Assembly (NCBI GenBank): GCA_963662175.1
Contig: OY759219.1
Location: 29,182,908-29,246,907 of the forward strand
Source of the DNA: Aradus depressus
Taxonomy: Eukaryota > Arthropoda > Insecta > Hemiptera > Aradidae
DNA length: 64,000 bases
Direction of reading: 5' to 3'
The notes beneath the pieces were generated by a model. The model saw only the letters and a list, made by a program, of their open reading frames with translations. It ran no database searches and was not told where the DNA came from. Below, in pieces: positions 43,523 through 55,477 of the stretch (position 1 is its first letter; each line of letters starts with the position of its first letter). Made by a program: the position numbers and the translations under genes.

Positions 43523-43625
43523 AATTTAAATAAAAGAATATAAAATTCTAAGTAGTTCCAATTTGTTACAATATACTACATAACTTCTCCTATACATATT
43601 AAAGCTGTGGAAGTAAGAAGATATG

Positions 43626-43985
43626 AAGTGGAAGAGCCTCAAAATGAACTGACTATAACAAGTTGTTATTTACGAGAGGGTTGTTATTGGTAAATTCATA
43701 CTGAGACAGATAAAGGTAGGGGAAGGAGCGAAGGAGGGAGAGCTCATGCTAAATGCAGCCACTCAGCCCTAGTCAAGTCCCTTTGATGGCTCTCCACTTA
43801 AATATTAACTTGAATGTAGAGAGCTGTGGATGTGTGGGCATTTTATATGTCCGAATCAGGCTGGGGATCTCGTAAAGCCAAAGAATCGGAGAAATGTTGA
43901 GCCACCACTCAGAGATCTTGTTCAGGTTAGTAAAAATAGTAAGTGGGGTTAGTATACATGAGAAAGTGGCGTTAAAGACGGCGGG
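43626..43985. other. Unassigned stretch
   Basis: It contains a 76-residue minus frame (43773-44003) without a recognisable domain, and purine-rich segments. No repeat match was noticed. Confidence 0.35.
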
Positions 43986-45185
43986 TAAATAATCAGTGTC
44001 CACATCTTTCTTCCCTTATCCAGGCTTTCTTCCCTCATAATTTATAATAAAAAAAAATTGGCAAACATTTATACGGAAAAGTAATAATTTCCTCCACTTT
44101 ACTTAAAAAAAAAAGTTTTTACCAACATATTAACCCCTAAATACTAAATGTATTATTTATACCGTTTAAAGAGATCAAACCATCAAATGAGTAAACGAAA
44201 ATTAACGTAACCAACCTCGGTTACTATATAAACTAAATAAATTTTATTTTGGTAAATAAATAGTTAACTAAAACTAAGGAATAAAGTATAAAATAAATAA
44301 ATAAAATACAAAACAAAATATCTCTTTAGATTATCGATACAAAGAAAATTAAAATATATGCGGAAGCAACTCAGAGATTACTTAAATATACATAAATGTA
44401 AGTAATAATAGATATACTATAATATTATTATAGTGATAAGATAGATAATAGTGACTAAGAGAAAAAAATGAAGAGTAATAATATTAAAATAAACTAGTAT
44501 CAACAATTTTCTTTCATTACCCAGGCTTTTTCCCCCATAATTTTAATATTAAAAAAAAAAAAAAAAAAAATTGGCAACAATGTTTACCAAAAAAGTAAGA
44601 AGTCCTTTTCATTAAAAAAAAAATTGTTTTTATTATTATTTTAACCTCAACATATAATAATAATTTTTGTTGTTTAAATGGATCAGGCGTATAAATATGA
44701 GTCAGTGACCATTACAATTATAATATGTTACATGATCCATTATTTTAAACTAAATTAATAGAACGAAAATAAATTCATTTTGATAAATAGGAACAAATAA
44801 TCGACTAAAATAATTAAAATACAATACAAAATATCTGTCTAGATTATCTTTACAACGCTAGTTAAAATTTATGCGAATGCACATTGAGAGATTAGTATGA
44901 ATTAAAATTGGGACAAATGTAAGTAATAATAGTGATTAAGAGAAAATATGAAGAGTAATGATATTACAATAAATCATTGTCGACATTTTTCTTCACTTAT
45001 TCAATTTTTCAATTCAACTCATAATTTATATTTAAAAAAAAAAATGTTTTAACCCATATATACAACATACAATAATAATAATTTGTATTGCTTAAAGGGA
45101 TCACTGGTACACTAATGAGTCAATGACCATTACTATTACAATATGAGAAAAACGTAATGATAATATAACATATAATAATATAATA
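43986..45185 (+). repeat. Diverged tandem repeat, period about 490 bp, about 2.4 units
   Basis: Successive units start near 43986, 44488 and 44968. Shared landmarks in order are a CTTTCTTCCCTTATCCAGG-type segment, CATAATTTATAATAAAAA, TTTTTACCAACATATTAACC, a TTTAAAGAGATCAAAC-type block, TAGATTATCGATACAAAG, ACATAAATGTAAGTAATAAT, and AGAGTAATAATATTA. Units have drifted considerably, so this is an old duplication. Confidence 0.75.
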
Positions 45186-47360
45186 AAGAGAATATATAAA
45201 GTAAGTAAAAAGAATTGAATAAAAATAAGTAGAAATGTACATGAAATTAAAAAAAAAGTGTGTGAGGTTTGAAGGCGCTGTTATAAAACAGAAAATAATA
45301 TTTACTATTGGATATCTTTTTTACGGTTTATTATAACATATTAACCATAACATAAAAAAAGTTCTTAATGTCTTACTATACAATTCTCATTGCACACAAA
45401 ACATAATTTCACACAGGATCTTGACGATCTGAAGTCACTGACAACCATAGAATGATATGAATTTTTGAAAAATTGGATTTGAAATAAATTAATAGATTTT
45501 GCACAAATCAAACAAATAATATCCTGTCTAAAGAATGTATTTTTTTATTTATTTTAACGATGAATTACATTTTTTATGAAAACTCTACATTATAGAATAT
45601 TGAGTTCTGGAAGAGGAAGAAATGGAAAATCTTGATTCTCTATGAGGTTATTATTGAGACTTTTAAAGGCGAAAAAATAAAAATAAAATAAATAATAAAT
45701 CATTCCATCTAATGATATAGTTTGGCAAATCTATAGGCTTCTAGTTAAGATATTAAAAATGTTGAATATTTTTTAATTTCAGAATAATTTTTATTATTTT
45801 CAATCTTTATAAGCCTACATTGGAAGTTTTCAGTGAGCTCCAAAACTCAAAAAATAAATATGAACTACAAATATGAATATTAGCTTGTAAAATTTATGAT
45901 GATAAGAGCTGTTGAATATATTGTAAAATATTCTAAATAAGAATTGCAAATTAACGATCAGTCAGAATATTTTAATCGACATAGAATCTTGAGATTTTCA
46001 GCACCAATTTACAATGCAAAAAACTGTATAATAATATCGAATATACTTCGTCTTATACAAGATACGAGATAGCTTTTATATAATATTTAAATATACTTTT
46101 CTTTCATTATATTATAAGGACAATAATATATTTTTCATTATTCACTCCAAGAAAGCTATATAGAGTTCTGTACAGAGATCTCTTATTATGAAGTGATGCC
46201 ATGAGGGTTCATCGTTCGGTGTTTTCCTCTCTCAAATCTTTCATGTAAATATTTTTTCCCTTTGAATCTGTGTCAGCCCGGTCGCTAGTTAGATTGACAA
46301 ATCTGTACAAATGTTTTGGTTTAATTTCAATGTATATTTGCAACTCGGGCAGAAACACAATTATAGTTTTTTTTTCATGTTCTATTTCATTTTTAATTGA
46401 AAAAAAAAAATAAATGAAAAAATAAGCGGACATTTCCGAGTACGAAGGGAGTATAGAAGAGAGCAATCCAGGCTCATGGGCTGCTGTTTAGCGGAACAAT
46501 CGCCTGGCTGAATACTAGACCCACATTACAAAAAAGTGTTACAGTATCATGTGTCCTGAAGGCGCCAAAACATTTAAAAAACATATTTTTCTTCACCAAA
46601 ATGTTGGACATTATTCAAAATAATGTTTTATTCAATAATCATTCATTCGCCTAATAATTCATTCCTTTTTATTCATTATTTTCATTCCTAAACTGTGAAT
46701 AACAGCTCTTTCCAATTTATTTTATTCTTTACCTTATTATACTTCTCTTGTTTAATTTCATACTTAATCATTAAAGTTTAATAAATTATTTTAAAAAATA
46801 AATAAATTGTGCTCAAGGACGTTATGTAATCACCGACTAGGAACCGTGGTTTTAAACAAAAATAAATTATAAAATTGATAATCACTTGATGAAGATGGTT
46901 TGATAAATAACTATTGGTTTTAGGTTGGTTTGGTTATTGGTTTATATCGATACAGTAGTTCAGAAGTGGGACATCTGAGAAGTATTGATTTTTGAGACAA
47001 CGCATTTGAGAGTTTCGTTCGCTTCTTAAAAAGTATCTTCTGAACTTCTTGTTTTCGTTTCATATTATTGGAATGCAACTTGCATTTATGAAACAACATC
47101 AAATTCATAGATCAGTACTAATACATTTCAAACTATCATTTTTCTGAAACTAAACATTTGGGAAAAAAAAAGAAGATTCCATAACAGGTTATGTACATTT
47201 TAAGCCTTCAATTTGGTATTTTCAGTTATTCGAGTTCAGAATATGAAAGAGGGTAAAAACTTGTATAAGAAAATGAAAACTCAAAAAATGAGTTTGTCTG
47301 AACTACTGTATCGATATATAAAGTAAGTTTAGATCTCAAAGTTCGAGTTTGTAACAATAA
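45186..47360. other. AT-rich stretch, no gene recognised
   Basis: ORFs at 46209-46466 and 46920-47108 (minus) have no recognisable domains. A moderately GC-rich patch at 46440-46570 (TTAGCGGAACAATCGCCTGG) is unassigned. Confidence 0.4.
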
Positions 47361-47363
47361 AAT

Positions 47364-47710
47364 TGAGGGCGCCGGTAGCTCAGTGGTATGCGTGCTTGAC
47401 TTCTGAGCTCAAGGTCGTGGGTTCGTAGCCCGACCGAGGCCCTTAGTTTATTTTATCTGGGAGGTAAAATAAACTTAAGCACGCCGTCCTTCGGATGGGA
47501 CGTTAAGCGATGGTCCCGAGCCAGTACGATGTCAGGTACTCGTTAAAGACCCCTACCCTAGATGAATAAAAATTTAGGGTAGGCAAAATTTAGGACTCCC
47601 ACAGTAGAGTCGGGCTCATGTCCACCAGAGTGACGAAAAAGCGCTCTGGTAGTAGGCGATATGACCTCGTAGTTAAAGCCCGGGCATGAGTCATAAAACC
47701 TAACCTAACC
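47364..47710 (+). mobile_element. Full-length SINE with 12-bp TSD (reference copy)
   Basis: The insert is 347 bases, flanked by perfect TAACAATAAAAT repeats (47352-47363 and 47711-47722). Landmarks in order are head GAGGGCGCCGGTAGCTCAGT (A box), GGTTCGTAGCCCGACC (B box with changes), TTTTATCTGGGAGGTAAAAT, a CCGTCCTTCGGATGG hairpin, GAGCCAGTACGATGTCAGG, CCACCAGAGTGACG, GCGCTCTGGTAGTAGGCG, AAAGCCCGGGCATGAG, and a tail TCATAAAACCTAACCTAACC. It is transcribed, if at all, from the internal RNA polymerase III boxes. Mobilisation needs a LINE in trans. Confidence 0.97.
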
Positions 47711-47724
47711 TAACAATAAAATAA

Positions 47725-48420
47725 TATATTATAGCCCCATATGCAAAGTTTAAAATGGTTACCATGATAGTCACATGGTGTTGAACTGACTATAATTGAA
47801 TAATGACGACCCTATGAAAAATAATGGTGATTACTAAATGTCTAACTTTATTGTTGCGAAACAAGATTTGATAATGCCAAGATTTGAAACGACGAAACGT
47901 CAAAACAATAAGAATAAAAATATTATAGATATATTTTGGGAGGCCTAAAGCCACAAACCTAGAAAAGCCTTAAACCATTCTATCTTGATGTCTCGAATTT
48001 TCACATATCTCAACAATAAGAAAATTAATAACAACTTCTGGTAGATATTCATGAATATTTGAAGTAGGGTGGCTACCTGTAGGAAGCCGGGTGGTGGTCT
48101 ATAATAAACCGCCCTATCTACTCTGAGTTGGGGGAAAAAATGAATAAAACAAAGGGTTGAATCGTACATTATGATTTTTTTAAAGTCCATTAGGGAACTG
48201 TTAAAAGCAGTTTTTAAAATACTATGTGATCAAAAAACATATATTTTTTTTATTTCTCCCCTCACTCTGCTTTGTACCTTGCCATTCCCAAAAAAATATA
48301 CATTTTTGATCTCGTCTTTAAAATAATCGTAAAAAAATTGAGACCTTATAATATAAATAATTGATTTCAATAATTCTTCATCATTATAAGAAATTAATTT
48401 TTTTAATGCACTTCCTCACA
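47725..48420. other. AT-rich stretch, no gene
   Basis: An 81-residue minus frame (47945-48190) lacks a recognisable domain. Confidence 0.4.
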
Positions 48421-49045
48421 TCTTCAAAGTCATAGATACAATAAAAAAAATGGAAACCAACTAAAAATGTTTATGTTAGAGGAAACCTATAGAATTTTTA
48501 TTTCATTGTTCAAAAATAATTTTAAAAAAAAGTGTTTCATATACAACATTATTATTTGCTTTCATCTTCATTTTCTTGGCAGCGTTCCTTCACAGATCTG
48601 TCAAAACTACCTATTTTATGATATTTTCAATACTAATACCATTAATTTTTATTAGTTATGTATTCATTTATTTTATTCTAATGTATATTATTATTTTTAT
48701 TTTCTTTGCTATATTTTGTACATTATGGACGAAATAAGGGTCGTAAGGACATCCTGAAATATCGTCGTGACTTGGAAGAATTATAAAAAATGTTTATCAT
48801 AATTTCAATTATAATTAAAAAATGTATGAACTGTATTTATTAGCATTATTAGTTTTATACTAATTTATTTTCTATTATTTATTTTATTTTATTTTTTACC
48901 ATTATTATTATTACTAATCGCGGCTGCGTCCGACGGCGAATATAATAACTGTCTATACATATAATTAATAAAATATCTTGATTGTACACATATTTACGTA
49001 GCCTATAACCATGTTATGGATTAACGGAAATAAATATTACTATCA
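48420..49045 (+). repeat. Dispersed retroposon 3' end with ATCGTC hairpin motif
   Basis: CATCTTCATTTTCTTGGCAG is shared with 36862-36882. GGGTCGTAAGGACATCCTGA and AATATCGTCGTGACTTG form a degraded hairpin. It ends GGATTAACGGAAATAAATAT. Confidence 0.5.
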
Positions 49046-49104
49046 ACATTTTTTGATGTCAAATACAGTAATTTAAGTCGGGCCATCCTCTATAAACCCT
49101 ATTA

Positions 49105-49351
49105 GGTCAGAGGAAGCGTGCTAGCCTATTAAGCTCAAAATCGCGGGTTCGAAGCTCGGCCGTTGCCCCCCGAGCACGTAATCCTTCAGATGGGACGTTA
49201 AGCGATGGTAATGAATAAACCTAGATAGGCAACATTTTGGACTCCTATGGTAGAGTCGGGCTCATGTGCACTAAAGTGACGAAAAAGCGCTCTGGTAGTA
49301 GGCGATATGACCTCGTAGTTAAACCTAGGCATGTGTCACTATAACTAACTA
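49105..49351 (+). mobile_element. SINE copy, diverged
   Basis: B box GGTTCGAAGCTCGG, GATGGGACGTTAAGCGATGG, a deleted centre, GCGCTCTGGTAGTAGGCGAT, and tail CACTATAACTAACTAG. Confidence 0.82.
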
Positions 49352-49669
49352 GAAGTATATATGTTTTTTGAAACACTCAGTTTTTTCGCGTACTGAGCAG
49401 ACTGAATATGAACTTTCATATATTTATGAAGGAAATAAATAACTGGCATTCTACGTAATTCTCAAAAAAATTGAGTTCCGATCACAGGTACAACACAAGG
49501 GTGAATCACCAAGAGTGTTGACAGTTCCTGAAGTTCGATAATCAATATAAATAAACAATAGTTGACTCAAAACATTGTAATCAGCACCGTAGGTATATAG
49601 CAATGTTCTGTGTCAATTGTTTGTTTCTATACGAGCTAATCTGAGTTCCGGCGGATATTAAAAGTCGAC

Positions 49670-50305
49670 AGTGAATCACCGGCTATGTTTACCCCCAGAA
49701 TTAATCAATTACATTTTCGCTCTCTGCAGCCAATCGACCGTTTGGGCTAAAACTCAATATTTGAATTACATAGTGGGCTCTGAATCCTCATAGTAAATTT
49801 TGTGTCGATACATTCATTAGATCGACAGTTATTAGGGTATTTGAATCGAATCCCTTCTCTGGTCCCCCCCTTCCATTCGACCGATTGCGCGGAAAATTGT
49901 TAGTTGCCATCCTTATAAGGGTTTAAACTTAAATATAAAATGCCATGTCGATAAATTCATTACATCGGCAGTAATTGGGATTTATGAGCTGAGTCCCCTC
50001 TGTTCTCCCACTCCCCTTTGGCTGATTCTGCCGAAAAGGAATACATGTCGTCCTTAGCCTCCCCCCTAATCCCCGTCTTCTCTTTGGCCGATTTGGGTGA
50101 TTATTTATAAGTGTCGTCTTCAGTGGGTTTTGGATCAATATATAAAGTTCTGAGTCGATACACACATTCTATCAGGAGTTACCGTGTTCACAGGCACACA
50201 CAAGACTTGGAAACCATGAAATTTCCTTGAAAACTCAACATCGAATTTCTGTCAAATTACATAACTTCCTCTATACTTCGTTTAGCTGGGGAAGTAAAAA
50301 GTATA
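49670..50305 (-). repeat. Module element, long copy ending 41 bp from an exon
   Basis: From the 3' near-palindrome (AGTGAATCACCGGCT) through the 3' block and three to four modules (GTCGATACATTCATTAGATC, GTCGATAAATTCATTACATC, GTCGATACACACATTCTATC) to the 5' hairpin end TTCCTCTATACTTCGTTTAG and CTGGGGAAGTAAAAAG. This is one of the most complete copies and defines the element at about 630 bp. Confidence 0.85.
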
Positions 50306-50346
50306 TTATATTAAAGAATAAACAAACAAAAAAATATATTCGTTAC

Positions 50347-50439
50347 CTTTCTAATGAGGGCCTCTACGGACTCGGCCATGATCGTGTCCCTCCGAGGTCC
50401 TGGCTGCACCATCTGGGGCTCCTCAATACCGGCTATCCC
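50347..50439 (-). CDS. Host-gene exon (31 codons)
   Basis: The exon is 93 bases, with minus-strand acceptor GGTGTTTCAG and donor AAG/GTAACG, phase 0 at both ends. It reads GIAGIEEPQMVQPGPRRDT, then IMAESVEALIRK. GC content is high relative to flanks. The last seven residues VEALIRK form a heptad with V and L at a/d, in register with the three heptads of the exon at 21486-21548. This supports direct splicing of the two. The upstream part is proline-containing and probably a linker before the coil. A module element copy begins 41 bases downstream in the intron. Function is unassigned. The low-confidence candidate is a MAX-1/PLEKHH-like scaffold. Confidence 0.75.
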
Positions 50440-50619
50440 CTGAAACACCAGACAATCCTATATTATAATGCATAATATATGTATATTATAGTCCCATATT
50501 ATACCTTCCAGAGATAATACCATACATATCCACGCTCAAGTTTTCATTAGATTTAAATTTCGGGGAAAATGAAATAGAATACAAATTCAGCTATGATTAA
50601 GGAACCTGGTTTCAACTCC

Positions 50620-50740
50620 CAATAAGTAAATATGAAATTGTCATCGTAAGAAATGAATGGTGTAATTTTCCGATAAAGTTTTGTCAGACCATATTTTCCA
50701 TCTCATAAGAGAAAAGGAATGCGTGGGGAGAAAAAAATAA
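50620..50740 (+). repeat. Fragment of the pogo-like element interior
   Basis: GTGTAATTTTCCGATAAAGT and ACCATATTTTCCATCTCA match the interior at 51700-51760 and, reversed, 19040-19090. The SINE is absent from this fragment because the sequence starts past it. Confidence 0.5.
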
Positions 50741-50870
50741 TATTCTAGTAAGAATTAGGTTCTAATGGTACAGACACCATCTCCATACACGTTATCCGGC
50801 CAGTTCAGTAGGTGGAAAAAAACTACACCACATTAAGAAACAAATACAAACTACCGACTGACATGAAAAA

Positions 50871-50948
50871 CTACTTCAAATACCCACCGACGAATACAAC
50901 GGACTCATCCAGTTCCTTCATGACACAAAATTGTACGAGGACATATAA
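50871..50948 (+). pseudogene. LINE ORF2 extreme C-terminus
   Basis: Twenty-five codons, LLQIPTDEYNGLIQFLHDTK then LYEDI and a stop. The pattern 'I-P--E---LI-FL--T-LY--I stop' is common at the end of Jockey-group ORF2 proteins. The upstream coding part is degraded. Confidence 0.4.
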
Positions 50949-51240
50949 ACACAATAGTGGTCGCTAATGACCCTGAAGTTGATGAGAATTTAAATAAAAA
51001 ACTAAGGAAAAAAAATCAATAATTTATATAATTAGAAAATTAGTCTAGAGTTTATTAGATAGTCCATATAGACATTTTCTCTTGCAAGTGAATCACAGTG
51101 GTGTTTTCTTTTAAGTCCTCGTCTTTAATCTTTATTTAAGTTCAGTTCCTAAGTTTCTTTGCTATACAGAATTGAAATACAAATATTTACATAAATATAA
51201 GAAAGCGGTCAAACAAAGCATAACTTGGAGATTCACTCAC

Positions 51241-51357
51241 ATGACGAAGCAGGGAAAGGGTCGGCAGCGCATCGTGGTCCAGTTCTGACGACGGTTTAAG
51301 TGCAACATCATTTTCTAAGGGGCTCGAATTATGTTCCCCTTCTTCAGAAAATCTGCT
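51241..51357 (-). CDS. Tentative upstream host-gene exon (39 codons)
   Basis: The minus-strand frame reads SRFSEEGEHNSSPLEND then VALKPSSELDHDALPTLSLL and RH. It ends at a good donor (CAT/GTGAGT), phase 0. Composition (acidic, serine-rich) suggests real protein, and phase agrees with the next exon at 50347-50439. The acceptor (GGACCAGTAG) has no pyrimidine tract, which is the main weakness, so the 5' border may be wrong. Confidence 0.35.
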
Positions 51358-51564
51358 CTACTGGTCCTGACTCAGTGTTCTTCTTGTTTTGGCATTATCG
51401 CACATTTCCCAATTGTTTCCACTAACTAGTTATGACAACGGAGCCATTGAACCCAGACCAAGTCCAAGTTTAGCGAGGGCATCTTGTTAACTTAATCGTC
51501 TTGTCTTTTCAATTTACAACACCAGAAATTAATGATTATTTCTTACCTCTGAATTCTATCAGAC

Positions 51565-51687
51565 CAGATACTCGTTAAAGGTAAATAAACCTGTGTAGGC
51601 AAAATTTAGTACTCCCAGATTAGAGTCAGGCTTATGTCCACCAGAGCGACAAAAGAGCTCTCTGGTAGTAGGCGATATGACCTCGTA
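51565..51687 (+). mobile_element. SINE fragment in the partial pogo-like element
   Basis: AGATACTCGTTAAAGG, GGCAAAATTTAGTACTCCC, CTCTGGTAGTAGGCGATATG. Confidence 0.8.
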
Positions 51688-51975
51688 AGAAATGAAAGAG
51701 TGAATGGCGTAATTTTCCGATAAAGATTAGCGAGACCATAGTTTCCATTTCACAGGAACAGAAGAAATTTGGAGTAAGGTCCCAGTTGAGGTTTTTTTAA
51801 TGAATGAATATTTCTCAGCACTGGATTCTAAGAGTCCTTCTCATAATGACAACTTCATTAATTTACATTTCTAAAGATAAATATCCATGTTTACTTCGTT
51901 TGGGTTAACCGTGATTTTGTTTTATCCGTGTTACCCACCTATATCATTACCTCGATTAACCGGGAGTAAAGTGTA
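51565..51975 (-). mobile_element. Partial pogo-like element with nested SINE, second copy
   Basis: It matches 18827-19272 in reverse: the TIR side ends CGATTAACCGGGAGTAAAGT at 51952-51971. The SINE piece (51565-51687, plus strand) joins the interior at the corresponding place (CCTCGTAAGAAATGAAAGAG). The other end is lost. Confidence 0.65.
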
Positions 51976-52695
51976 TTCGTAAATAAAAAAAAATATACAG
52001 TTATACATCTCTTTATTTATCTCAGGTATTCTCAGGAAAAATTGTATACATAGAAAAATAAATACAAATATTATGAAATCTGGAATACGAGTTTCGATCC
52101 GGGTTGCAACTTTGGAAAAGATAGGTTAGAGTGAGATATCGTTTTCCTTTATCGTGGTTGTTCCCCCATGAAATGTACACATCTCCCAGATGTATTGGTC
52201 CTCATGTCAGAGGGTTGAAATCCAGTGAGGGGAGGTGGATGGTTTTTTTTTTTCAAAATATACCCCATACAATAATACATAGGGGGTGGATCAGCCCTCT
52301 TTCTAGTCCAATACACCTGTTGTAAGCATTCGAGGTACTTGGAAAAAACCTAGCGAACACAATAAGAAAGCTTAACATCGAGGAATACCACTCACAGATC
52401 AGAAATTGTCATATCCTAACTAGCTATTACTTGCGCAGTTTATATTTGAAGCATTAATGGGCATAGGAAAAAAAAAATAATAATAAAATATTTTCCCTCT
52501 CAAAATACTAGTCATGATTATGATAACATGAAGAAGGAATAATTTCGAATACTAATCATTGTTCAATAAATAAAAATATATCTATTATCATTAATTTTAT
52601 TAGTTATTTATCACTTACTTCTCTTATTTGTGATTTTTTATATATACTCGTATATATATACATCTTTTTTTCTTTTTCTTCAGAAGATGCATTGC

Positions 52696-53890
<1,195 letters not shown>

Positions 53891-53894
53891 CTCT

Positions 53895-54100
53895 CTTTGT
53901 GACTGAGAAGGCGTAATCGCCCTGAAATATCGTCATGAAAGAGGATAAAAGAAAATAGTATTGTATTTATAAATATCAGGGATTGAAAAAAAAAATTAAT
54001 TTTCTATAATTTTTTATTTTAATTTGTATTATTCATCTTATCTATGTTTATATTCTATGATTTAATATTGATTAATATATATATATATATATATTTAATT
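53895..54100 (+). repeat. Retroposon 3' segment with CTGAGAA hairpin
   Basis: GTGACTGAGAAGGCGTAATC and GCCCTGAAATATCGTCATGA, related to 37325-37395. Confidence 0.5.
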
Positions 54101-54108
54101 TGTAAAGA

Positions 54109-54430
54109 GAGCGCCGGTAGCTGTGGTATGCCTGCTTGCCTTCTGAGCTCGAAATAGTGAGTTCGAAACCCGACCGAGGCCCTTAGTTTATTTTATCTGC
54201 GAGGTAAAATAAACTTAAGCACACCGTCCTTGGGATGGTCTCGAGCCTGTACGATGTCAGGTACTCGTTAAAGACCCCTGCCCTAGATGAATAAAAATTT
54301 TGGGTAGGCAAAATTTGGGACTCCCACAGTAGAGTCGGGCTCATGTCCACCAGAGTGACAAAGGAGCGCTCTGCTAGTAGGCGATATGACCTCGTCGTTA
54401 AAGCCCGGGCATGAGCCATAATAACTAACT
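54109..54430 (+). mobile_element. SINE copy, ACTA tail
   Basis: Head GAGCGCCGGTAGCTGTGGTA (A box shortened), B box GTTCGAAACC, full body, tail CATAATAACTAACTATAA. Confidence 0.9.
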
Positions 54431-54434
54431 ATAA

Positions 54435-54815
54435 TTTAAAAACTATTTTGATGTAAAATATGTATAATTTATCCAATTACCATGTTTTGTAATAACGCAA
54501 ATAAGCATTATTATTAATGTCGCTGCTTTCACTCAAAGGAGATCCATTAGAATGCAGTCTGAAATAGAAGGGGCCTTAAGCTACATCAATAGGAAACAAG
54601 ATTAATAAAACTCTATGAAAGTGGTTTTCTATTTTCAATTTTATTATATTTTTTTATTTTTTTGGTATATAGGGGTATGTATTGTATTCAAGGCAGAAGG
54701 AAATTTTGGATCATATTTGATTTCTCTAACTTGAAAAATATTTAGACAATGCGTCAGGAAATCACCGGCCATGTACCTCCCCAGCCCAGCGTTTTTGGTT
54801 TCCCTCTAACACCAA
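54435..54815. other. AT-rich stretch, no gene
   Basis: Only a short module-like trace (AATCACCGGCCATGTACCTC) near 54760. Confidence 0.4.
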
Positions 54816-54819
54816 TCAG

Positions 54820-55104
54820 TTATTGTAACTCATGCCCGGGCATTAACTATGTAGTCAAATCGCCTACTATCAGACCCCTCTTACATCGTTATGACCACGA
54901 CTCTAATGTGGAAGTTTTAAATTTTGCCTACCTAGGTTTATTCACCTAGAGTAAGAAGTATTTATTTAAAGAAACCTGACATCGCTTGGGACCTGAACGA
55001 AAGAGTACTCACCTCCCAGTAGAAAAACCTAAGGGCCTCGGACAGGTTTCAAACCTGCGATCTTGAGCTCAGTATGCAAACATACGTACCACTGAGGTTC
55101 CGTC
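54820..55104 (-). mobile_element. SINE copy, minus strand, diverged
   Basis: AACTCATGCCCGGGCATTAA, a changed centre, GACAGGTTTCAAACCTGCGA and CCACTGAGGTTCCG. Confidence 0.85.
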
Positions 55105-55477
55105 TCTCTTTCTCTGTACACTTAATACCACCCAGATTGCACATAATTAATAACATTTTGAAAAGGGAATACAATCTATGTATAGAATAATATATATATA
55201 TATTTTTTTTGGAGCAGGTGAATCAAATCCTTCAATGTCAAAATAAAAACAGGAAAATAACAACATATCAAAAGAGATTACAAATGTCATTTTTAGTTGA
55301 CTGAGACGGAGCCCAGACACGAATCTACGTTCCTTTTTATATTGTCACAGACTTTCTTACTTCTGAGTACAATATAATAATAATAACAGTAAGACTTTAT
55401 CCACTATTTTCCAATAGCACAATGGTTATTACCTGATAAAAATCACGTTAAAAAAAAATAAAATTTCTGGAATTTTA
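55105..55477. other. AT-rich stretch, no gene
   Basis: Nothing recognised. Confidence 0.4.

Larger units (their letters stand above)
21549..50346 (-). other. Inferred 28.8-kb intron filled with transposons
   Basis: The donor at 50346 (GTAACG) and acceptor at 21549 (TTTCGTTTCAG), on the minus strand, bracket two phase-0 exons whose heptad register is continuous. The interval contains SINEs, LINE relics, an LTR remnant, two or more pogo-like elements and tandem repeats, and I saw no other convincing exon. A skipped small exon cannot be excluded. Confidence 0.55.

Noticed and set aside
46209..46466. 85-residue minus-strand gene
   Set aside because: No domain, no splice support and AT-rich composition. 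Kept as unassigned.
47369..47440. tRNA gene
   Set aside because: It is the head of a SINE: A and B boxes are present, but the cloverleaf is imperfect and the SINE body follows at once.
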